Source: an uncultured bacterium (GTDB lineage Bacteria > Calescibacteriota > Calescibacteriia > Calescibacteriales > Calescibacteriaceae). From it: a DNA stretch of 64,000 bases. Below, piece by piece: positions 26,948-36,297 of this stretch (position 1 is its first letter; each line of letters opens with the position of its first letter). The notes under the pieces are model-generated. The model was not told the origin of the DNA. It ran no database searches and saw only the letters and a list, made by a program, of their open reading frames with translations. Both the position numbers and the translations under genes were made by a program. The DNA is taken from NCBI GenBank assembly GCA_938036315.1, contig CALHPK010000001.1, forward strand, positions 124,001-188,000, in the 5' to 3' direction.

Positions 26948-28474
26948 ATGATAGGAGCAGATGAAATATCTCAGATAATAAAGCAGAGAATAAAGGAGGT
27001 TGAATTTGAGGCTAAATTTGATGAGATAGGAATCATCACATATGTCGGAGACTACATCATAAGAGCTTACGGGTTGACCCAAGTTATGGCGGGTGAAGTT
27101 GTTGAAACTCAATCAGGGCAGAAAGGGATAGTTCTGAATCTCGAGGAGGAATCGGTTGGTATAGCAATTATGGGGAACATTGAAAATGTAAAGGAGGGGG
27201 ATGTAGTCAGAAGGACGGGGAAATTGTTTGAAATTCCTGTGGGCAAGGCGGTACTTGGGCGTGTCATAAACGCAATAGGAGAGCCAGTTGACGGTCTTGG
27301 CGACATAAAGTATGAGGAGACCAGACCCGTAGAGGTGAAAGCTCCGGGTGTCGTTATGAGACAGCCCGTCCGCGAGCCCCTCCAGACCGGCATAAAGGCA
27401 ATAGACGCAATGATCCCAATAGGTAGAGGTCAGAGAGAACTTATAATAGGGGATAGACAAACAGGAAAAACAACAATTGCAATAGATACTATAATCAATC
27501 AGAAATATGCATCCCCTCCTGTTTACTGCATCTACGTAGCAATAGGACAAAAACTACAATCAATCGCACAGATTGTAAGTACATTGAGAGAGAACGGGGC
27601 GATGGAATACACAACGGTTGTTGCCGCATCAGCTTCTGAACCTCCTACTCTTCAGTATGTAGCTCCATATGTAGGTTGCACAATCGGAGAGTATTTCAGA
27701 GATAATGGTATGCACGCTCTGATCATCTACGATGATCTAACAAAGCATGCACAGGCTTACAGAGCTCTGGCACTACTCCTCAGAAGACCCCCTGGAAGAG
27801 AAGCATACCCGGGGGATGTTTTTTATCTGCACTCACGCCTTCTTGAAAGAGCTGCAAAGCTCTCAGATAAATACGGCGGAGGATCTCTAACAGCTCTCCC
27901 AATAATAGAAACCCAAGCTGGAGACGTCTCCGCTTACATTCCAACGAATGTAATATCCATAACAGATGGTCAAATATACCTTGAGCCGGAACTTTTCTAC
28001 GCAGGAGTTAGACCAGCTATAAATGTAGGAATTTCCGTCTCACGCGTTGGAGGAAATGCCCAAATAAAAGCTATGAAAAAAGTCGCTGGAATGCTTAGAT
28101 TGGAACTCGCTCAATACAGAGAGCTTGAGACTTTCGCTCAGTTCGGCTCCGATCTTGATCCCGCAACTCTCAGACAAATCGAAAGAGGTAGAAGGCTCAC
28201 AGAAATCCTAAAACAAGAACCCCGAAAAGTCCTTCCCGTTGAAAAGCAAATAGTAATAATTTACGCTGGAACTCGTGGATATCTTGATAAATACCCTGTT
28301 CGCCTGTGCAGAAAATACGAAGAAGAACTATACAAATTCCTTGATTCAAAATATAGCAACTTACTTCAAAAAATAAGAGAAGAAAAAGAATTAACTCCTG
28401 AGATAGAAGAGGAAATTAAAAAAGCTCTCTCAGAATTTGATGAGTTCTTCTCCTCCTATGCTAAATCAGCATAA
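26948..28474 (+). CDS. atpA: F-type ATP synthase subunit alpha
   Basis: Protein of 508 aa, the usual length. Walker A GDRQTGKT at about 168-175; also [23 protein letters not shown] and [14 protein letters not shown], with the family C-terminal region. It is the regulatory nucleotide-binding subunit of F1. In most bacteria atpA lies between atpH and atpG; none of the other atp genes is in this window, so the operon is broken. Weak ribosome site GGGGAG 8 nt before the ATG. An EamA transporter gene follows after 8 nt. Confidence 0.96.
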   Translation: MIGADEISQIIKQRIKEVEFEAKFDEIGIITYVGDYIIRAYGLTQVMAGEVVETQSGQKGIVLNLEEESVGIAIMGNIENVKEGDVVRRTGKLFEIPVGKAVLGRVINAIGEPVDGLGDIKYEETRPVEVKAPGVVMRQPVREPLQTGIKAIDAMIPIGRGQRELIIGDRQTGKTTIAIDTIINQKYASPPVYCIYVAIGQKLQSIAQIVSTLRENGAMEYTTVVAASASEPPTLQYVAPYVGCTIGEYFRDNGMHALIIYDDLTKHAQAYRALALLLRRPPGREAYPGDVFYLHSRLLERAAKLSDKYGGGSLTALPIIETQAGDVSAYIPTNVISITDGQIYLEPELFYAGVRPAINVGISVSRVGGNAQIKAMKKVAGMLRLELAQYRELETFAQFGSDLDPATLRQIERGRRLTEILKQEPRKVLPVEKQIVIIYAGTRGYLDKYPVRLCRKYEEELYKFLDSKYSNLLQKIREEKELTPEIEEEIKKALSEFDEFFSSYAKSA

Positions 28475-28482
28475 GCATTTTT

Positions 28483-29355
28483 ATGCTCATCTGGATTTCG
28501 CTTTCTATCCTCTCTGGACTCTTCACAGCTCTTTCTGATGTTGTCACAAAGGTTTACATTGAAAAATACAAGGTCTCAAGCCTTTTTGCTCTATTTGTAC
28601 GTTGGCTTTTCTCATCGATTATGCTCATACCACTACTTTATTACTCAAAAAATGTAGAGGTAAAATATATTGTCGTATTCATAGCATCAATACCTATTGA
28701 AATTTTAGCTTCGTATCTTTACACAAAATCAATAGAGATTGGAGAAGCTTCCGAAGTCCTACCTTTTCAATCCATAACGCCAGTTTTCATACCTCCGATT
28801 GGATATTTCTTTCTTGGAGAAAACTACTCTTTGATTGGGCTGGCAGGAATTTTGCTCGTAGTAGCCGGCGGATACATAACTGTTGGAGGATGGAAAAAAG
28901 TTAACCTACCAAGCCTCCTCAAATCCATCAAAAACAAAGGCGTACTATATATGATCTTGTGTTCCTTGATATACTCTGTAACGTCGGTACTTGGACGATA
29001 TATGGTGATAGGATTTGGACCAGAATTTTTTGCAAGCTCATACATGATATCTCTTACTCTCTGCCTTTCCCCATTTTTCATCAAAAATTATGGCACATAC
29101 GGGATAATAAAAGCTTTGAAGGAATGGAAAATGGGAACCCTTCTTGGATTCACCCTGGTTTTAGCGATTATTCCTCATTTTTTATCCATAAAATATCTTG
29201 AGACCGCATACATGATTTCACTGAAAAGGACAAGCGTTATTTTTTCTGTAATCTTGGCTTATATAATTTTACACGAGTCAAACTTCGGAACAAGATTGAT
29301 AGGGTCAATTCTTATGTTTTTAGGAATAGTAGTTATTTCCTTGAGTGCGATGTAA
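28483..29355 (+). CDS. EamA/DMT-family transporter
   Basis: Membrane protein of 290 aa with about ten hydrophobic helices arranged as two five-helix halves, the drug/metabolite transporter layout. SIEIGEASEVLPFQSITPVF and GIVVISLSAM fit the EamA repeat ends. Substrate unknown: metabolites and amino acids are typical. It starts 8 nt after the atpA stop, so it probably relies on read-through from atpA. Confidence 0.8.
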   Translation: MLIWISLSILSGLFTALSDVVTKVYIEKYKVSSLFALFVRWLFSSIMLIPLLYYSKNVEVKYIVVFIASIPIEILASYLYTKSIEIGEASEVLPFQSITPVFIPPIGYFFLGENYSLIGLAGILLVVAGGYITVGGWKKVNLPSLLKSIKNKGVLYMILCSLIYSVTSVLGRYMVIGFGPEFFASSYMISLTLCLSPFFIKNYGTYGIIKALKEWKMGTLLGFTLVLAIIPHFLSIKYLETAYMISLKRTSVIFSVILAYIILHESNFGTRLIGSILMFLGIVVISLSAM

Positions 29356-29373
29356 AAATGCAATACCAAAGCT

Positions 29374-29418
29374 AAAAAAATTCGGAAGCAAAAAAAATTC
29401 GGACGCAAAGCCCTTTGC
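29374..29418. repeat. 16-bp near-tandem duplication followed by a small hairpin
   Basis: Copies 29374-29389 and 29391-29406 (run of A, TTCGGA, then A or C, GC) differ at one base. GCAAAG-CC-CTTTGC at 29405-29418 is a perfect palindrome. It lies between the convergent EamA and lipoprotein genes, so it may form part of a terminator. Confidence 0.7.
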
Positions 29419-29474
29419 TCCGGCAATTACTCTATTCAGCTACATTAATTGATCGCTCAGCTTTGTAATCATAC

Positions 29475-30563
29475 TTAGAATAGCTCAGCTTTCATCTTGA
29501 GAAGCCTTCTTGCTTTCTCCTTTGCTATCTCGTTTGGGAGCTTGGCCTCAGGTATAGACCCTGAGTCGGTTTCAAGTATATACTGAATCATTTCATCAAA
29601 TATTTGTTCGCCTGTCTTTTCTGTGAAGAGAGCTGAAACTTCAGGTGAAGAAATCTGTTTATATTCTTCTTCAAGCTTTTTGACCTGTTCTTGAAGCTTC
29701 TGCCTTACCCCCTCATCCTCTACCTCTTCTATGGTTGATTTATAACCTTCTATTTTCTCTCTTAATCTTTCTACCTCCTCCTGGTATACCTCTTTCTCGG
29801 TTCTATCTTTCAGAAGTGTCGCGTAAAATTGAGCGTATGGAACATATGCAAGCAAGAATTTTCCATCAGATTTTCTAAAGGCTCTACTGAAAAATATCTT
29901 TGATTTTGTTGGACTCCCCCCAAGGATACTCGGAGCAGTCGCATAAAAAGAAGCTCTCAAGATCAGCGGAGTCCCATAATAGTAGCCTTCATCCAATTCA
30001 ATAAGTCTATCCATAAAAGCTAGGAGTTTTGAGATTTCTGCAACAGTCTCCGGAGTCCCTCCAGATGCTGAGATCCAGTACGCAAGGCAGGATGTATACC
30101 AGAAGGCTAATTTTATATCATCTTTACTTATGGTCTTAGCAAGATCTTCGAATTGAGCTTTATTTTCTTTCAACAACTTCAGAACCTCCGCAAATTTTTT
30201 ATTCCTCAAGGATAACCCTTTTTCTGCATGCATATATCCTTTGCGGTATAGAATAGAAGCCTTCTCCCTGTCTTCATCTTCTACAAAAGCAAACCCCCAT
30301 GAACAGTAAGCTTCAGCAAGAGCCTCAAGAATTACGGTATTGTTAGGATCGAGCATAAGAGCGGTTTCCATAATCAGTATATTTGAAGCTATGCCAGAAC
30401 CTAAGACAAAAGGAATATCATACCTCTGAATCAGAGGTGAGAACTCAGCAGTAGTTTCAGCAGTAGTCACAACAGCTATCTTCTTTATATTGCAAGAAGC
30501 AAAAAGCAACCCGCCTATCAACGATGCCAATATAACTTTTTTACTTTTACTTCCACCAACCAT
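29475..30563 (-). CDS. TatT-like (TRAP-associated) periplasmic lipoprotein with TPR fold
   Basis: Lipoprotein signal: basic residues, a hydrophobic core and LLFASC, with Cys as the lipidation site. The body resembles the TRAP-transporter-associated TatT family: EALAEAYCSWGFAFVEDED, LAYWISASGG and APSILGGSPTKSKIFFSRA. A predicted coiled coil lies near 255-300. TatT proteins are alpha-helical TPR rings that partner a solute-binding protein, but no TRAP genes are nearby. The frame opens at 30605, 7 nt after a TATATT box. An AAGGAGG inside those first codons favours a later start, about 30563. Confidence 0.72.
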   Translation of the reverse strand: MVGGSKSKKVILASLIGGLLFASCNIKKIAVVTTAETTAEFSPLIQRYDIPFVLGSGIASNILIMETALMLDPNNTVILEALAEAYCSWGFAFVEDEDREKASILYRKGYMHAEKGLSLRNKKFAEVLKLLKENKAQFEDLAKTISKDDIKLAFWYTSCLAYWISASGGTPETVAEISKLLAFMDRLIELDEGYYYGTPLILRASFYATAPSILGGSPTKSKIFFSRAFRKSDGKFLLAYVPYAQFYATLLKDRTEKEVYQEEVERLREKIEGYKSTIEEVEDEGVRQKLQEQVKKLEEEYKQISSPEVSALFTEKTGEQIFDEMIQYILETDSGSIPEAKLPNEIAKEKARRLLKMKAELF

Positions 30564-30747
30564 CACCATCATTCCTCCTTCAGCTTTCTCAAATATAATT
30601 TCCATTTTAAAAAATATACTTTAATTAATTAATTATGTAATTTATTTTTTCAACTTTTCACAGACCTTTTCCTGCACCCTGTAGTAAACATCAAATCCTG
30701 TCATTAACAATTTTTGGATTCTTCAGCTATTTTACTTACGTAATCTC

Positions 30748-31629
30748 CTATTTGAGTTCTGCAAAAATCTCTATATTTGCTCCCCTACCCAAAATGTAAG
30801 CAAGCAGTGCAACCGGGAGTTTAACAACCCTAAAAATAAATCCATCAAAATCTCCTGGTTTCCTTATCCAGAAATCTTTTCTATCATATACCTTTACCTT
30901 TAGTATCTCAAATCCATTGTCTGACAGAAATTTTTTTATGCTCTTTTCAGACCAGAAAAAAGGGTGCTGTAGAGAAAAAAATTTACTTTGTACAGGGACT
31001 TTAATAATATACCTTAAGATGTCATATATGTTCTTGAATTGATTTGGGATTTCCATAACTAAAAGTCCCCCTTGGTTCAGTAGGCTCTTGATTTTGCTTA
31101 AAGCTCTCACAGGATCAGTAAAGTGCTCGAACACATGGTTCATATGTATAACATCAAATTTGGTCTCCGTATGGAAATCGAAAAATGAACAGGCTACAAC
31201 GTTCAGGTCATCATACTTTGCTCTCACTTTTGATATCACATACTCTGATATATCTATGCCTACTGGATTGAGACCAAGGTCCTTGGCACATCTTATAAAT
31301 AGTCCGTAGCCACAGCCGACATCAAGTATAGATGCTTTTCTCCTTTGTTTAATTTTTATAATATTTCTAATTCTCCTTTTGAAATAAAATTCATCAGAAA
31401 TAGCTGATAATCTTTTATCAAACGTTTCTCCAGAATAAAGCTCATCAAAATATCCTTGCGAGTAGAAATTTTTGTATTCATCATCACTCATAAATGGATA
31501 GAGCCATCTAAGATCGCAAGCTTTGCAGACAAGGATTTTTTCCTTCTCAAGATTTAAAATATATTTCGCAAAGTTATCCTCACTACTTGTCTCATTACCA
31601 CATATTACACATTTTCTAAGATAAATCAT
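30748..31629 (-). CDS. Class I SAM-dependent methyltransferase with N-terminal zinc-ribbon-like Cys pairs
   Basis: About 293 aa from the preferred ATG; an upstream TTG at 31665 would add 12 residues. CVICG and CKACDLRW form two Cys pairs, as in methyltransferases of sugar and polysaccharide pathways. The SAM-binding motif is ILDVGCGYGLFIRCAKDLG, then VGIDIS and FDVIHMNHVFEHF. The Leu-rich C-terminal end is hydrophobic. It lies beside two glycosyltransferases, which suggests methylation of a sugar or glycan. Acceptor unknown. Confidence 0.82.
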   Translation of the reverse strand: MIYLRKCVICGNETSSEDNFAKYILNLEKEKILVCKACDLRWLYPFMSDDEYKNFYSQGYFDELYSGETFDKRLSAISDEFYFKRRIRNIIKIKQRRKASILDVGCGYGLFIRCAKDLGLNPVGIDISEYVISKVRAKYDDLNVVACSFFDFHTETKFDVIHMNHVFEHFTDPVRALSKIKSLLNQGGLLVMEIPNQFKNIYDILRYIIKVPVQSKFFSLQHPFFWSEKSIKKFLSDNGFEILKVKVYDRKDFWIRKPGDFDGFIFRVVKLPVALLAYILGRGANIEIFAELK

Positions 31630-31765
31630 ATTAATAATAGCTATATCAATAACCAGACAATGCAATCAGATACTAAAACAAAATAATTGTAATAATAATA
31701 ACAACATCTTAGTAATTAATTGTAAGCAGTAATTAATCATAAATGAGATATAATATAACAATAAA

Positions 31766-32686
31766 ATGCAAATTGGCTGTGTGATCCTAAATTGGAATAA
31801 TTACATAGATACAAAAGAATGTATAAACTCTATATTAGCAAGTAAAGGTGAGGTAAAAAAGAAGATAGTTTTAGTTGATAACTGTTCAACTGACGATTCC
31901 TTTGAAAGACTCTTAAGAGACTTTGGCAGGCCGGAAAATATATTTTTCATAAAGAATGAACAAAATAGAGGATACGCCGGTGGAATCAACTCAGGCATAA
32001 GATACATCTTAAAAAATTTCAATTGCCCATACATAATTGCTATGAACAATGATATAATCATTCCTGACTTTTTCTTTGATAATATGCTCGAGATAGTATC
32101 AAAAAATAATATCGATATAGCTTCTCCTGTATTCCTCGATTACAGAACAGGAAAGGTTAAGTTTGAAGGTGTCAAAAAGTTATTCATACCACTGCTTCAT
32201 CACATAGAGATTAAAGGTAATTACGGTAAACTTGACTGGTGGCCCGCCGAGGTGGTTATGGGAGCTTCAATGATGTTCTCAAGTCAATTTCTGAAAAATG
32301 AACTCTGGCTCTACGAACCTTTTTTTCTATACTGCGAAGAAGATGAAATATGCATAAGAGCAAAAATGAAAGGATACAAAGTCGGTATATGCGGAAAAGC
32401 AATCCTTTACGATAAGGGGAAGATGAGCCTAAAAAGAGGAAAACAGAAAAAAGAAGATGCAATTTACTTTACCATAAGAAATAGATTTATCTTAGCAAAG
32501 CTCTTGAAACAATATGGATATCTCTCAAAAAGTGAGTTTTTCGGATTCAATATAACATTCACCATCGCTTGCATCGTACTCTCCACATCACTAATCTATA
32601 ACTTCAAAGTATCAACAGCAATCATAAAAGGTGTGAGAGACGGATTCAAAGCAAAGATAGAACCACATTACATCTACGGAAGCTGA
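31766..32686 (+). CDS. GT2-family glycosyltransferase (rhamnosyltransferase-like)
   Basis: Protein of 306 aa. IGCVILNWNNYIDT is the nucleotide-sugar-binding start, IVLVDNCSTDDS and AMNNDIIIP carry the DxD-type region, and PFFLYCEEDEICIRAKMKGYKV is the conserved ED motif. A C-terminal hydrophobic segment (about 255-275) suggests membrane association. Likely builds surface polysaccharide or O-antigen. TATAAT/TAATAT lies 9-11 nt before the ATG. Its 3' end overlaps the convergent CgeB-like gene by 13 nt. Confidence 0.85.
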   Translation: MQIGCVILNWNNYIDTKECINSILASKGEVKKKIVLVDNCSTDDSFERLLRDFGRPENIFFIKNEQNRGYAGGINSGIRYILKNFNCPYIIAMNNDIIIPDFFFDNMLEIVSKNNIDIASPVFLDYRTGKVKFEGVKKLFIPLLHHIEIKGNYGKLDWWPAEVVMGASMMFSSQFLKNELWLYEPFFLYCEEDEICIRAKMKGYKVGICGKAILYDKGKMSLKRGKQKKEDAIYFTIRNRFILAKLLKQYGYLSKSEFFGFNITFTIACIVLSTSLIYNFKVSTAIIKGVRDGFKAKIEPHYIYGS

Positions 32687-33657
32687 ACGGGACCAAACTT
32701 CCTCACAACTATACCCCTCAAACCAGATTTTATCCAAATCCTTCTGACAATCTCCAGGATTATAAAAAGCATCATCTGACTAGTTGATGGTTCCACCTTA
32801 CCCGCACTATATAGATGCAGAGCATCTAGACTTTTAAACATCTTCTCCACCCTGTTTTTATATGTATGCTTCTCCAGAACTTCTATCATCCCTGAACGTG
32901 CTATCCTTTCACGCTCCTCATCATTCCTAAGATAATAACTTATCTTCTCGAACATATCATCTTCTGATGAGAATACAACTAACTGCTCTCTACTAAAAAG
33001 GTCTTCCCTGCCGTCAAAATCCTTAGATAAAACCATAGAACCAGAACACATCCCTTCAAAAACCCTCATATTTAGGCCAAACCTTTTATTAAGATTCAGA
33101 ACGATCTTTGCCGATGAATAAATCTTACCAATGTCTTGACAATTTGCCACGCCGAAAAAGAATTTCAATCCCATCCTCTCAAGTAGATCCCTCATCCTCA
33201 AACGCTCCTTGTCCAGAGAACCTACAAATGCTAAATCATAGATCTTCAGCTGTGCCTGTTGCTTATGAAATGGGGGATAACATGCGAGAGGCAACCACTC
33301 TACTTTTCTACCAGTATCAATAGATAACTTCTCCGCAAATATCTTTTGGGAACAGAAAACTATATCAAAGTATCTCGACATAATTTTATCCAACTTAAAT
33401 GAAAAGGGGGTGTCTATAAACCAAAATATCGAAGGAGAAAGATCCGATGGGAAAGAATAATGTGAAGAATCATCAACACAGATATAGGCTGTATACCTAC
33501 CTTTTATTTTATTTTTTATCCGATATGCCGAAAATGGATCGAAAAGATCGACGGTAAAGCCGAGCTCTTCAAGAGTTCGGTGGACATAATAACCTGTAGA
33601 GCACATCTGCCCAGAATAAAAAATCGCAACTTTACCTTTGTTCCTTGACATCGGCAT
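32674..33657 (-). CDS. CgeB-like glycosyltransferase
   Basis: Protein of 327 aa. The C-terminal domain with GLNMRVFEGMCSGSMVLSKD and the downstream HTYKNRVEKMF is the GT1-like CgeB pattern (glycosyl transferases group 1, Glyco_trans_1_2). The N-terminal half contains FYSGQMCSTGYYVHRTLEE and VCVDDSSHYSFPS-like segments with a weaker Rossmann fold. It probably belongs to the same surface-glycan set as the GT2 and methyltransferase genes. An in-frame ATG two codons in (33651) is 4 nt after TATAAT and may be the real start. Confidence 0.75.
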   Translation of the reverse strand: MPMSRNKGKVAIFYSGQMCSTGYYVHRTLEELGFTVDLFDPFSAYRIKNKIKGRYTAYICVDDSSHYSFPSDLSPSIFWFIDTPFSFKLDKIMSRYFDIVFCSQKIFAEKLSIDTGRKVEWLPLACYPPFHKQQAQLKIYDLAFVGSLDKERLRMRDLLERMGLKFFFGVANCQDIGKIYSSAKIVLNLNKRFGLNMRVFEGMCSGSMVLSKDFDGREDLFSREQLVVFSSEDDMFEKISYYLRNDEERERIARSGMIEVLEKHTYKNRVEKMFKSLDALHLYSAGKVEPSTSQMMLFIILEIVRRIWIKSGLRGIVVRKFGPVQLP

Positions 33658-33717
33658 TATATCTTTATTTACTACATCTGCCTACGATTACCCTTGATAG
33701 ATTTCTAATCTATTTAC

Positions 33718-34146
33718 CTATTTCTGCTCCTCGGTTTCCTGTTCCTTCTTTTCTTCCAGTGCCTTTTTGAACCTTTCCTTCAACTCTGGTATAATCTTCT
33801 CAGCAACTTCAGGAATAAGGTTTATCACTTTTTCCACTATCATAGATTGTGGTCTTCCCATGGAGTAGAAAAAAGCTTTGCCCTCATCACCTACGACAAG
33901 AATCCCTACGGGCTCAACAGACAAAGCTCCCCCTGAAGCTCCAATTTCATTTTTATTCCTTGATCCAGCCATAAAACCTATTTTTATCTTTGAAAGGGTT
34001 ATTATACTTGACCTCCCAAGTTGCACAGGTCTGCTTATTATTGTCTCAGATTTCACTATCTCCTTTATCTTATCAAATAGTGAATAGAGAATCTGCTCAA
34101 GCCCACTACCTTCCTGCTGTAACAACTCCTTCTTTTCCTTCTCCAT
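33718..34146 (-). CDS. YtfJ/GerW-family protein
   Basis: Protein of 142 aa with VGRSSIITLSKIKIGFMAGS-type beta segments (here QLGRSSIITLSKIKIGF), SGGALSVEPVGILVVGDEG and an Lys/Glu-rich charged tail. This matches the YtfJ (GerW) family, first seen in spore formers but also found in non-sporulating bacteria; its biochemical role is unknown. Monocistronic. TAAATT lies 6 nt before the ATG. An AAGGAGG further upstream lies outside the expected transcript. Confidence 0.8.
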   Translation of the reverse strand: MEKEKKELLQQEGSGLEQILYSLFDKIKEIVKSETIISRPVQLGRSSIITLSKIKIGFMAGSRNKNEIGASGGALSVEPVGILVVGDEGKAFFYSMGRPQSMIVEKVINLIPEVAEKIIPELKERFKKALEEKKEQETEEQK

Positions 34147-34152
34147 ACCTTT

Positions 34153-34158
34153 AATTTA
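34153..34158 (-). promoter_or_regulatory. -10 box (TAAATT) 6 nt before the YtfJ-like gene
   Basis: Minus strand: TAAATT, 6 nt, ATG at 34146. Confidence 0.55.
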
Positions 34159-34378
34159 GTCGGAATAACCTCCTTTTTTTTATAATTTTATACTTACTTA
34201 TGAGTATACATACAGGAACTTTATCTTAAGAATTCACCTCAAGAAAATGAAAACTGAATAACTTGATAAACCATCAGATAGGAACTTCTCACACTGCAAC
34301 TGAGAAAACACAAAATTGAACAAAAATGATTAAATTTTACTTGATTAGAACGGATAGTAATAAAGATAAAAATTTACG

Positions 34379-34735
34379 ATGATCGATTTTAGTGTGATAA
34401 AGAAGTTCATACTTGCTTTACTTCTTTTAAATTTCTTTTTGCCCAATAAGGTTTGCCTTAGTGAAGCGATCTCTCTAATTCCCAGCAAGTTGATCACTGA
34501 GCAAAACCATAAATGCTGCAAGGGTGAAAAGGCAAAAAAAGAAAGTCCAGAAACTTTTAAGAAAGTTGCTCCTGATTGCTGCACCGGAAACTGCGCATGC
34601 ACATCTCAATTTTTAACTAAACTTGAAACCCCAAAAGTAAATCCCATAAGAATCTACTACATAGATTTTTCTGGACAAATATACACAAAAATTTTCTCAA
34701 GAGATATATTTTACCCGCCTAAAATGTCAGCGTAA
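34379..34735 (+). CDS. Small exported Cys-rich protein next to the Cus efflux genes
   Basis: Protein of 118 aa that I cannot assign to a family. A hydrophobic stretch (about 8-25) acts as a signal peptide. The middle has two cysteine clusters, HKCCKGEK and CCTGNCACTS, separated by a Lys-rich linker. The arrangement suggests metal or redox chemistry in the periplasm. It precedes cusB by 83 nt on the same strand, so a copper or silver chaperone or sensor role is a reasonable inference. TAAAAA lies 6 nt before the ATG. Confidence 0.6.
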   Translation: MIDFSVIKKFILALLLLNFFLPNKVCLSEAISLIPSKLITEQNHKCCKGEKAKKESPETFKKVAPDCCTGNCACTSQFLTKLETPKVNPIRIYYIDFSGQIYTKIFSRDIFYPPKMSA

Positions 34736-34818
34736 GGCAAACTATACCTGACAGCCGAACTTTCAGCCTTACTTTAAAAACCTTAAAAACCTTACACCCA
34801 AAAAAGGAGGTTTTTAAA

Positions 34819-36291
34819 ATGGAAAGCACAAAAAACAGGAAAATTAAAAGTAAACAAGGCATACTTGTTATCTCGGCAGTTGCAATCTTGATCACACTCT
34901 TTATAGGTTATAGAATTCAGATCATTCACCAGATTACACATCTGATCCAACTATCGCATGGGCAAAAGGATAAAAAAGCACACGAACAAAAAAGCAAAGA
35001 AAAAAAAGAGTATTACTGCCCCATGCACCCGGAGGTCAGACAAAATAAACCAGGAAGATGTCCAAAATGTGGGATGTATCTCGTTCCAGCTACTCAGGAG
35101 CCTAGCAAGGAACAAGAATTAAAAGAACACGAACACAAGCAAAAACATCAATCTCTTTACCACTGCCCTATGCACCCCCAATATATCTCCGATAAGCCCG
35201 GAGAATGTCCAATATGCGGTATGAGATTGGTCAAGATTGATCAAACAGTAGAACCAGAACCTACCAGAACAAAATATCACACCGTCGAAGGTAGAGTTCC
35301 TATAAAGATATCCCCTGAAAGACAGCAACTTATAGGTGTAAAATTTGCCTATGCCGAAAAAAGAAGACTCATAAAAACCCTAATTGTACCTGGATATGTT
35401 GATTTTGATGAAAGAAGATTTGTTAGAGTTAATGCAAGGTTCGACGGATGGGTAGAAAAGCTTTATGTAAATTATACTGGAGCATTTGTGAAAAAGGGAC
35501 AACCCCTTGCTGAATTATACAGTCCAGAAGTTGTTCTGGCGCAAGAAGAATATATAGTTGCCAAGAGAAATTCGGAAAGACTCACAGACTACGCTTTGCG
35601 CAAATTTAATCTCCTGAACATCCCAGAATTTGAAATTAGAAAACTTGATGAAACTGAAATTGTAAGAAGAACCCTGCCAATTCGCTCCCCAGCCTCGGGT
35701 TTTGTCATCGAAAAGAATGTAGTTGAAGGACAAAAAGTTTCAGCAGGCGATGACCTGTACAAATTGGCTGATCTATCCTACGTCTGGATTCACGGGAATG
35801 TATACGGATACGAAGGTAAAGCAATAAAAATCGGACAAGATGTTAAAATAACCTCCCCATACAATCCAGAAAAATCCCTACCCGGTAAGATTAACTATAT
35901 CTATCCATACCTTGATAAAGATACAAGGACAACCAGAATAAGAGTTGATGCTAAAAACAACGGAGAACTGAAACCTGGCATGTATGTAAACCTTGAAATA
36001 GATGTAGATTATGGGATAAGACTTTCTATTCCTTCGTCTGCAGTACTGGAACTTGGAAGGACAAATTATGTTTTTGTTGATGCTGGAGATGGATACTTTG
36101 AACCTCGAGAGGTAAAACTCGGTATAAGAACTGATGACTACTATGAAGTTGTTGAAGGATTAAGCGATGGAGAAAAAGTCATCTCATCCGCAACATTTCT
36201 TATCGACTCAGAATCTGCTATGAGATATGCTATCGAACTTATGAAGAATGAGAAGGGAGGAGAAAAACAAATAAATGGACATAAACATTAA
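34819..36291 (+). CDS. cusB: CusB/CzcB-type RND efflux periplasmic adaptor with two heavy-metal-binding domains
   Basis: Protein of 490 aa. N-terminal membrane anchor (about 12-30). Two copies of a small metal-binding domain lie at about 68-91 (YYCPMHPEVRQN and CPKCGMYL) and 113-137 (YHCPMHPQYISD and CPICGMRLV), linked by a His/Lys/Glu-rich spacer. The adaptor follows: barrel-sandwich hybrid, hairpin and beta-barrel, with RFDGWVEKLYVNYTGAFVKKGQ and SPASGFVIEKNVVEGQKVSAG. It links the inner-membrane pump to an outer-membrane channel and hands over metal. GGAGG lies 8 nt before the ATG; cusA follows 6 nt after the stop. Confidence 0.92.
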   Translation: MESTKNRKIKSKQGILVISAVAILITLFIGYRIQIIHQITHLIQLSHGQKDKKAHEQKSKEKKEYYCPMHPEVRQNKPGRCPKCGMYLVPATQEPSKEQELKEHEHKQKHQSLYHCPMHPQYISDKPGECPICGMRLVKIDQTVEPEPTRTKYHTVEGRVPIKISPERQQLIGVKFAYAEKRRLIKTLIVPGYVDFDERRFVRVNARFDGWVEKLYVNYTGAFVKKGQPLAELYSPEVVLAQEEYIVAKRNSERLTDYALRKFNLLNIPEFEIRKLDETEIVRRTLPIRSPASGFVIEKNVVEGQKVSAGDDLYKLADLSYVWIHGNVYGYEGKAIKIGQDVKITSPYNPEKSLPGKINYIYPYLDKDTRTTRIRVDAKNNGELKPGMYVNLEIDVDYGIRLSIPSSAVLELGRTNYVFVDAGDGYFEPREVKLGIRTDDYYEVVEGLSDGEKVISSATFLIDSESAMRYAIELMKNEKGGEKQINGHKH

Positions 36292-36297
36292 GCTGTC

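Noticed and set aside
30606-30747. Gene or RNA between the TatT-like lipoprotein and the methyltransferase
   Set aside because: The gap is AT-rich with no open frame of note and no folded structure that I could find.
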